Below are positions 57,758 to 64,000 of a stretch of 64,000 bases of DNA, in pieces. The notes beneath the pieces are model-generated. The model saw only the letters and a list, made by a program, of their open reading frames with translations, ran no database searches and was not told the origin of the DNA. Positions within the stretch are counted from its first letter, which is position 1. Each line of letters opens with the position of its first letter. Origin of the DNA: Hirsutella rhossiliensis (taxonomy: Eukaryota > Ascomycota > Sordariomycetes > Hypocreales > Ophiocordycipitaceae); the NCBI RefSeq assembly GCF_020360975.1, contig NW_025408673.1, forward strand, positions 496,001 through 560,000, in the 5' to 3' direction. Position numbers and translations under genes: made by a program.

Positions 57758-58531
57758 ACCCTCGTAGTATAGTAGTTATATACCTAGGAAGCCTACTAGC
57801 TATAACGCTAGAGTCGGTTCGAATCCGGCTAAGGGCACGATTAATTTTTAGTTAGACTAGCAGACTACGCTAACCTACTTATTAATTAGCTAATTAGCGC
57901 TTCTAGAAGCGCTTATAAATATACTAGCAGTCTAGCCCCGCTATAAGTAGGCCGGCCCGGACCTCGCCTACCTAGACCTAGCGACGAATTCGTTAGGACC
58001 TCCCCCTAACCCCGGTCTAGGCCCCCCGACCGGGAAAATAAAAACCTAGGGCCGATACTAGCAACTTAATAAGTACGGCGCGAAGCCGGTGCGATAACCT
58101 AACTACCGGCCCGGCTAAAGGCTAGCATTAATAAAAAATAGCCCGCTAAGCCTTATAGCGGAAAAATAAGGCAGAGCCTAGGAAGATATCGTTATAGGAT
58201 AAGGTCGGAGATAATTATATAATTAACTATTAACCGTTAACTAAAAAACGCTCGTATTACCGATTAACGCTATATACCCCGCGTATATAAAGGAGTTACT
58301 TTCTAAGGTTACTTTATAGCGGGGCTAATACGATTCCGACTAACTATAACGATACCTAAGATAGCCGGCGTAAGATTCCTATATATTATAACCGCGACCC
58401 GGTATAAGGGCGGACTAGCTACGAAAGAAGGAAGGGTTTTCCTCTAGGCACTTTAGTTTTTCCCTCATATTTAACGTCGAAGTTCTAGATACCTTTAGAT
58501 AGGTTACTAGTATAATCTTAATAATAATAAT
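57758..58531 (+). mobile_element. tRNA-derived SINE, copy 2 (best preserved)
   Basis: A 774 bp element with a perfect 14 bp TSD, aaccttaaataatt (57744-57757 and 58532-58545). The head starts ccctcgtagtatagt and ends ggctaagggcac, giving a partial acceptor stem. The B box ggttcgaatcc is perfect (57816-57826). The tail is (AAT)4 after atctt. The body has no reading frame, as expected of a SINE; it needs LINE machinery. Its size is large for the class but similar to known long fungal SINEs. Confidence 0.87.
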
Positions 58532-58865
58532 AACCTTAAATAATTTAAGTTTCTTAAAATCTAATTTATTATTTAATCCTTTTATTTTAATATTTCGTTA
58601 TATAAGGTAAACTATATCCTTCTTTTAAAAGATTAGTCCTTATAATCTTTTCTAACTATAGTAAGTAAATATATATTCTTTAATTAATTAAAGTTCCTAT
58701 TATATTTCTTTATATAATCTTTATAGCTAGTTTACCTATAATATTACTTATTTTACTTTAAGTCCTTATTAAGTAACTTTAAATACTTCTAGGTTATATT
58801 TATAATTAGTATATACTAATAAAAGCTTAGTTATTTTTATAACTAAGTTATTATAAGCTAGTTAT

Positions 58866-59350
58866 TATTATAAAGTATAGCTTAATATTATAGTTCTTAG
58901 AAGTATCCTTTAATAAGAGGGACTTAAAAAGCTAAAAATACTAGTATAAAAGAAGGGAAAAGGAGCTAAAAGGAAGTATAAAGAAAAAGGTAAGGGTATA
59001 AAGGAAAGTAAAAGTAGTAATATCTTTTTATAAAGGTAGTAAGAAATAAGATAGATATACTAATAATAGCTAGAATAAAAAGGAGAAACTATTAAAAAGC
59101 TTAGTAGTTAAAAGGATATTAATAGCTTTTTTAAGTAAGATCTTCTTTATTAATTAAGATATTAAAGAGATATAAAAAAGAGCGTTAAATAAAAGAAAGA
59201 AAGAAAATTAAGGTAATATAATAATTACTTTATTACTATAATTATTACCCTTAAAAGAATTAAATAACTTTATCTTACTTATTTAACCCCTTACTTTTAA
59301 TTATACCTTTATATATTTTATATATACTTTTTATATCTCTTTTTATAAGA
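58866..59350 (+). repeat. Solo Copia-A LTR in gypsy copy 2
   Basis: A 485 bp LTR, extremely RIPed (ends tattataaag and ttttataaga), with perfect TSD gttat (58861-58865 and 59351-59355). Confidence 0.88.
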
Positions 59351-60817
59351 GTTATACTATTAATAGCTATTTAACTTAATTGTTTTATTTATAGCTAATA
59401 TAGTATTATAAATAACCTTTAAGCGTTTTATTAAGTTATTTTATTTATCTATATATTTATAAGTAATAAGCTATACTAAGCTTATATTTTATCCTTAATT
59501 ATATTAAAAGAGCTTACTAAAACTTAGTTATAAATATACTTTCTTTATTAAAGATAATCCTATTTATAGTTTATAATTACTAATAATAGTTTATAAAAAT
59601 ATATATACTAGCTCCTTATATTACCTACTTCTTTATATAGTAAGAAGTATTTATACCTTTTTAATCTATTAGTAATAATAAGTATATTATTATACTTAAC
59701 GTTAGTTAAAAGTAATTTTAATAATAATAGCTTTATAATATAGTTAAAAGCTATTAAATCCTATAGTTTCTTTAGTACTAGTAGTAGTTATAATTCTGTA
59801 TTTAGCTTATATCTTTTAGCTTTACTTTACATATAAAGCTTATATTTTTAATAACTTATTATATTACTTTCTTAAGCTATAAAAAGTAATATTATTATTT
59901 AATTTAATTTATTATTTTTTAGATTCCTTAATATCTATATATTAAATACTTATATATATCGTATCTAACCTTATCTTATAATACTAATAGTATTTAAATT
60001 TTACTCTTTTATATTAAAACTTCTAAGTATTTTATACTATATCTATTTAAAACCTTATATTCTTTTATTTATTTTAGGATCTTTTAGTATATTAAGTTAT
60101 TAGGTTATACTTTAAATATTATATATAGCTATTACTACTAGTAGTTTCTATTTATATTAGTTTTTTAAAGCTATCTCTTTATTATTAGTACTTTTATATT
60201 ATAGTTACTTTATTAACTAAAGGTATTAAATTAACTATTTTTTATTCCTTTTTTATAGATTATTTTATAGGTAAACTATAATAAATATTTAGCGTATAAG
60301 ATCTATTATTTACTTAACTATTATATTATTATTATTATTAAGATTATACTAGTAACTTATTTAAAGGTATCTAGAACTTCGGAGTTAAATAACAGGGAAA
60401 AACTAAAGTACTTAAAGGAAAACCCTCCCTTCTTTTTATAGCTAGTCCGCCCTTATACTTAGTCGTGGTTATAATATATAAGAATCTTACGCCGGCTATC
60501 TTAAGTATTATTATAGTTAGTTAAAATTATATTAGCCTTACTATAAAGTAACCTTAAAAAGTAACTCCTTTATATATATAGGGTCTTTAGCGATAATCGG
60601 TAGTACGAGCGTTTTTAGTTAATAGTTAATTATATAATTATCTTTCTTATAATAATATCTTCTTAGGCTCTACCTTATTTTTCTGCTATAAGGCTTAGCG
60701 GGCTAATTTTATTAATGCTAGCCTTTAGCCGGGCCGGTACTTAGGTTATCGCACCGGCTTTACGCTATACTTATTAAGTTACTAGTATCGGCCCTAGGTT
60801 TTTATTTTCCCGGTTAG

Positions 60818-61477
60818 TATCGCGAAGCGTAGCTTAATTTCGTAGTTCTTAGATATATCCCTTAGTAGGAGGGACTAAGGAAGCTAAAAACACCTAGTAT
60901 AGAAAAAGGAAGAAGGAGCTAAAAAGCGGTATAGAAAGGAGGGTAAGGGCATAAGGGGAAGTATAAGTAGCAATAGCTTCTTATAAAGGTAGCGAAAGAT
61001 AAAACGGATATACCGGCAATAGCTAAAAAGTATTATAGAGTAGACCTAAGAGGGCATAGGCTATAGTCGCGCTACTACCCCCCTCTACTATATACGGCGT
61101 ATTATACGCACGCGATAAAAGGTAACGAATTAACTAAGCTACTTAGCTTATTAATTAACTATACTTATTAACTATCTAGGCAACGCCTAGACTCTTATAA
61201 AAAGGAAGGGAAAAACTAGTAAAAAGCTTAGTAGTTAAAAAGATATTAATAGCTTCTTTAAGTAGGATCTTCTTTATTAATTAAGATACTAGATAGGTAT
61301 AAAGAGGGGCGTTAGATAGAGGAAAGAAGGATAATTAAGGAAATATAATAATTACTCCCCTACTATAATTACTACCCTTATAAGATTTAAATATCTCTAC
61401 CTTACCTATCTATCCCCTTACTTTTACTTTTACCTTTATATATTTTATATATACTTCTTATATCTCTCTTTATAAGA
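60818..61477 (+). repeat. Solo Copia-A LTR in SINE copy 3, with its own insertion
   Basis: The LTR starts tatcgcgaag and ends ctttataaga with TSD gttag (60813-60817 and 61478-61482). It is 660 bp instead of about 480 because of an insertion at 61031-61195. Confidence 0.88.
61031..61195. mobile_element. 165 bp insertion of unknown type in the Copia-A LTR
   Basis: Absent from all other Copia-A LTRs in the window. The ends are roughly inverted (tattatagagt and actcttat) and it is flanked by taaaaag on the left and aaaaag on the right, a likely 5-7 bp duplication. It could be a solo LTR of a small retroelement or a MITE. Confidence 0.5.
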
Positions 61478-61998
61478 GTTAGGGGGCCCGGACTAAGGTT
61501 AAGGGGAGGTCCTAATAAATTCGTCGCTAGGTTTAGGTAGGTAAGGTCTAAGCCGGCCTACTTATAGCGGGGCTAGACTACTAGTATATTTATAAGCGCT
61601 TTTAAAAGCGCTAATTAGCTAATTAATAAGTAGGTTAGTATAGTCTATTAGTCTAACTAAAAATTAATTATACCCTTAGCTAGATTTAAACTAACTTTAG
61701 TATTATAGCTAGTAGGCCTCCTAGGTATATAACTACTATACTATAAGGGTTTAACTATTATATTACTATAAAATATAAGATATTCTTATAATTTATATAG
61801 ACCTTAATATTATATTTACTTTTAAGAAAGTAGTATTAAAACTTATTAAAAGCTTAAATAATTATTAGGAACTCTTTATTATAGATAAGGTAATTAAGCT
61901 TTATACTATATTACTTCTTAAAATAAAATATACTTAGTTTTAATCTTTCTTTATTATCTTTTTATTTAATTTATACTTTTAAAGTAAAGTTTAATATA

Positions 61999-62185
61999 TT
62001 ATTATTATTATTAAGATTATACTAAGGACTTAGTTAAAGGTATTTAGAACTTTAATATTAAATAAAAAGGAAAAACTAAAGTACTTAAGGGAAAACCCTC
62101 CCTTTTTTAATTATAAGTCTACCTTAAATAAGGTCTTAGTAGTAGTATATAAGAAATTTATACTAGCTACTATAGGCTTCTCTTA
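61999..62185 (-). mobile_element. SINE copy 4, 5'-truncated
   Basis: A reverse-strand 3' end of the SINE (tail attattattatta at about 61999-62011, then aagattatactaagga and the conserved gaaaaactaaagtac). Similarity to the other copies fades at about 62185; the tRNA head is absent. No TSD could be read. Confidence 0.65.
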
Positions 62186-62189
62186 TATA

Positions 62190-64000
62190 CTTATATTTTA
62201 GTATAGGCCTTCTTAAGCTATAGCCGCTTTTATCTTAATTAGCCGCGGCCTAAGCTTACTAGCTTAGGCCTAAGGTTATAAGTAGTAGTCTTTTTTTAAG
62301 CGACTAACTTATAAGCGCCTTTATTCTTTATAGCTCCTACGCCGCTATTATAAAGCTATAGTTATATTAGCTTATTAATTAGTTAGTTAATATAATAGGT
62401 AGTATCTAGTTACTAGGCTAGGCGCTAATATAGGTCGCTCTTAGGTAGGGCTAGCTAATTAAAATTTAGTTAGCTAGCTCCGCTAATTAAAAATCGGTTC
62501 CTATTTAGCTACGCGACTTTTTAATTAAGGGCGCGGCGGCCTATATTTACTATTTATTATATAGTTACTAATTATACGCGCCTAGCCTATATATATATAT
62601 ACCTACCCTCTCCCTATAGTTTTATTCTTACCTCTTCTTACCTTTTTATTTATTATCCCTTATATAAGCTTAAAATCCTACTTATTTTATTTCCCTATCC
62701 TTAGGTCTTACTAGTAATATACTTAGATCTCTTAACTTTATTTCGTAATATCTAACTAAGAAGCTAGCTTAGGTAGTAGCAGCTTACCTTTTCTTAAGCC
62801 CCCTCCCTATAAAAAGGTCGCTATTATAATAGGTTTAAAGCGCTCTATCCTATATTTTATATATATTAAGCGTCTTACTAGTAAGCTTACATATAAGTCC
62901 TTTACTAGCTATTAAAACTAGTCTTATAAGTAATAGTCCTAGATATATCTTAGGTTAGTCTTACCTTTAATACTTTTACTAACTATACTAGCTATAAAGG
63001 CTAAAGTATATATTACTTACGCTAACTTTAACTAGTTTTATTACTAAGTAAGTATCCTTATCTTACTATAATATAGTTTAAGTTTAGCGCTAATTTATAT
63101 TTAGATTACTTTTAAGGGTAAAAAGGCTATACGTGCCCTTTACTAAGCTTAGTTTAAAGTTAACTATCCCTTTCTTATTAAGGGTTTAGTATAAGAGCGC
63201 TTTTACCGCGTTACTTTAAAGACTTATATTTATACTAAGTAAAATACCCTTACTATTAAGGGTAAGAGCGTATTAAGTAAGTCCGCCCTTAGTCTAGCTA
63301 TAGTAGCTAAGAATATTAAAACGCTCGCTATAGCTTTTACTTATTTTATAGATAATACCTACTATATATATAAATCCTTAAAAAAGTACCTAGGTAAGTT
63401 TAGTAATACTATTAAGACCTTAGCTTAAGTTAGGCCTAAGTTACTCTTAGTTACTTAAAAGACCTTTATAATAGTTAATAACCTTACTAACTATTTTTAT
63501 CTTATTATTAGTAATAACTATAATAGTAAGAATAAAAGTAATAATTATACTAAGCTTAGTCTAGCTTCCTTTTAAAAAAGGGAAGGGTAAGGGTAAGGGT
63601 AAAGCGCCTATTAAGTTTAAGGCCCTATTTAATACTAAGGCTAAGGGTTCCGCTATTATTTTTATACCTATAGCTATCTTAAAGTTAGTTTAAGATCTTA
63701 CTATATTCCTTTTAATTGGCTTTAATATCGAGCTATAGCTTAGTAGTTCTTATATTACTAAACTTACCTTAAAGCGTCCTTACTTTATATTACTTATTAA
63801 CTTTACTAACGCTCTTAACTTTATTTAATAGTATCTTTATAATTATTATAGTTTAGTCTTAGCTAAGATTATCGCTAGTCTTAACCTTAATTAGATTTAT
63901 AGTTATAGTATAAGCTATAGTAACTACCTCCGCGCGGCCGCTAATATAAGTCTTACTTTAATATAGTTTTTAATTATTACTTTATCTTATAAGCTAGCTA
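62190..64000 (+). other. Unidentified RIPed repeat, possibly coding
   Basis: RIPed DNA running off the window. One plus-strand frame, read through stops, gives a charged region with GKGKGKAPIKFKAL (about 63590-63640) followed by NIELQLSSSYITKLTLKRP-like residues (about 63725-63785). No family is recognised. The aagggt repeat at 63583-63603 is part of this frame. A non-LTR retrotransposon gag is one possibility, as the SINEs need such a partner. Confidence 0.35.

Larger units (their letters stand above)
60331..61750 (-). mobile_element. tRNA-derived SINE, copy 3, interrupted by an LTR
   Basis: A reverse-strand SINE: (ATT)n tail first at 60331, tRNA-like head last (actataagggt at about 61740-61750). 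TSD ttaactattatatta (60316-60330 and 61751-61765). A Copia-A LTR (60818-61477) is inserted in it. Net length is about 755 bp. Confidence 0.85.
56726..61998 (-). mobile_element. Gypsy copy 2, truncated and shredded
   Basis: Matches 39908-42430 of the first gypsy in the same orientation, without LTRs, and much more RIPed. It is interrupted by SINE copy 2 (57758-58531), a solo Copia-A LTR (58866-59350) and SINE copy 3 (60331-61750), each with its own TSD. Integrase, RNase H and part of the chromodomain region are recognisable by alignment. The antisense gene is present at about 56821-57500 but its ATG has become ATA and its Cys codons are lost. Confidence 0.82.

Noticed and set aside
63583..63603. 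Telomere-like (TAAGGG)n tract
   Set aside because: Only about three units, and they fall in a reading frame giving Gly-Lys repeats; it does not continue and is not terminal.
1..64000. CRISPR arrays, bacterial operons, riboswitches
   Set aside because: No regularly spaced repeats; spliceosomal introns, RIP and fungal transposons indicate a eukaryote.

Overview
The window looks like a gene-poor, transposon-filled compartment of a filamentous ascomycete (Pezizomycotina) that has, or had, repeat-induced point mutation (RIP). Almost all of it is depleted of CA and TG dinucleotides and rich in TA. Every recognisable transposon reading frame carries TAG, TAA or TGA where Gln, Trp or Arg codons are expected, and Tyr where Cys is expected. 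The short unmutated islands contain fungal gene structure with small GT..AG introns of 47-53 nt. No intact ordinary gene is certain.

The dominant architecture is nested LTR retrotransposons. I define three Ty1/copia families by their LTRs. Copia-A has a 458-485 bp LTR running TGTCGCGAAG..CTTCGCGAGA. Copia-B has a 290 bp LTR running TGTTAAGG..GCTTGAGA. Copia-C has a 566-570 bp LTR running TGTAAGGAAC..CCTTAAGA. One gypsy family has a 470 bp LTR. In most cases target-site duplications (TSDs) can be read directly. From left to right: Copia-A (1-2598, cut by the window edge); a low-RIP island with a TIR transposon and two zinc-finger relics (2599-6025); Copia-B (6031-19408, TSD aatcc) carrying a solo Copia-C LTR (9703-10270) and a complete Copia-A (12048-18343); a low-RIP island with a broken conserved gene (19414-20536); a DNA-transposon zone with Helitron, Crypton and PIF1 helicase relics (20540-26700); an unassigned stretch with a tRNA-like gene and a possible small secreted protein gene (26985-29990); a second Copia-B end (30735-31321); a partial Copia-A (31322-34813); and a Copia-C shell (34814-56325).

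That Copia-C shell holds a solo Copia-A LTR and a full Copia-A (38294-53253), which in turn holds a gypsy element (39395-47226) and a tRNA-derived SINE. From 56326 a second, shredded gypsy copy carries two more SINEs, a truncated SINE-like piece and Copia-A solo LTRs. The window ends in an unidentified repeat (about 62190-64000).

The most interesting item is inside the gypsy element. Between the 3' end of pol and the 3' LTR lies a separate, intron-containing gene on the opposite strand (40000-40626). Its product has the exact spacing of a Zn2Cys6 binuclear cluster followed by a likely coiled coil, and the gene has its own TATA box. Other points of interest are the use of a primer-binding site matching the anticodon arm of initiator tRNA-Met by all three copia families, and a roughly 775 bp SINE family with clean 13-15 bp TSDs.
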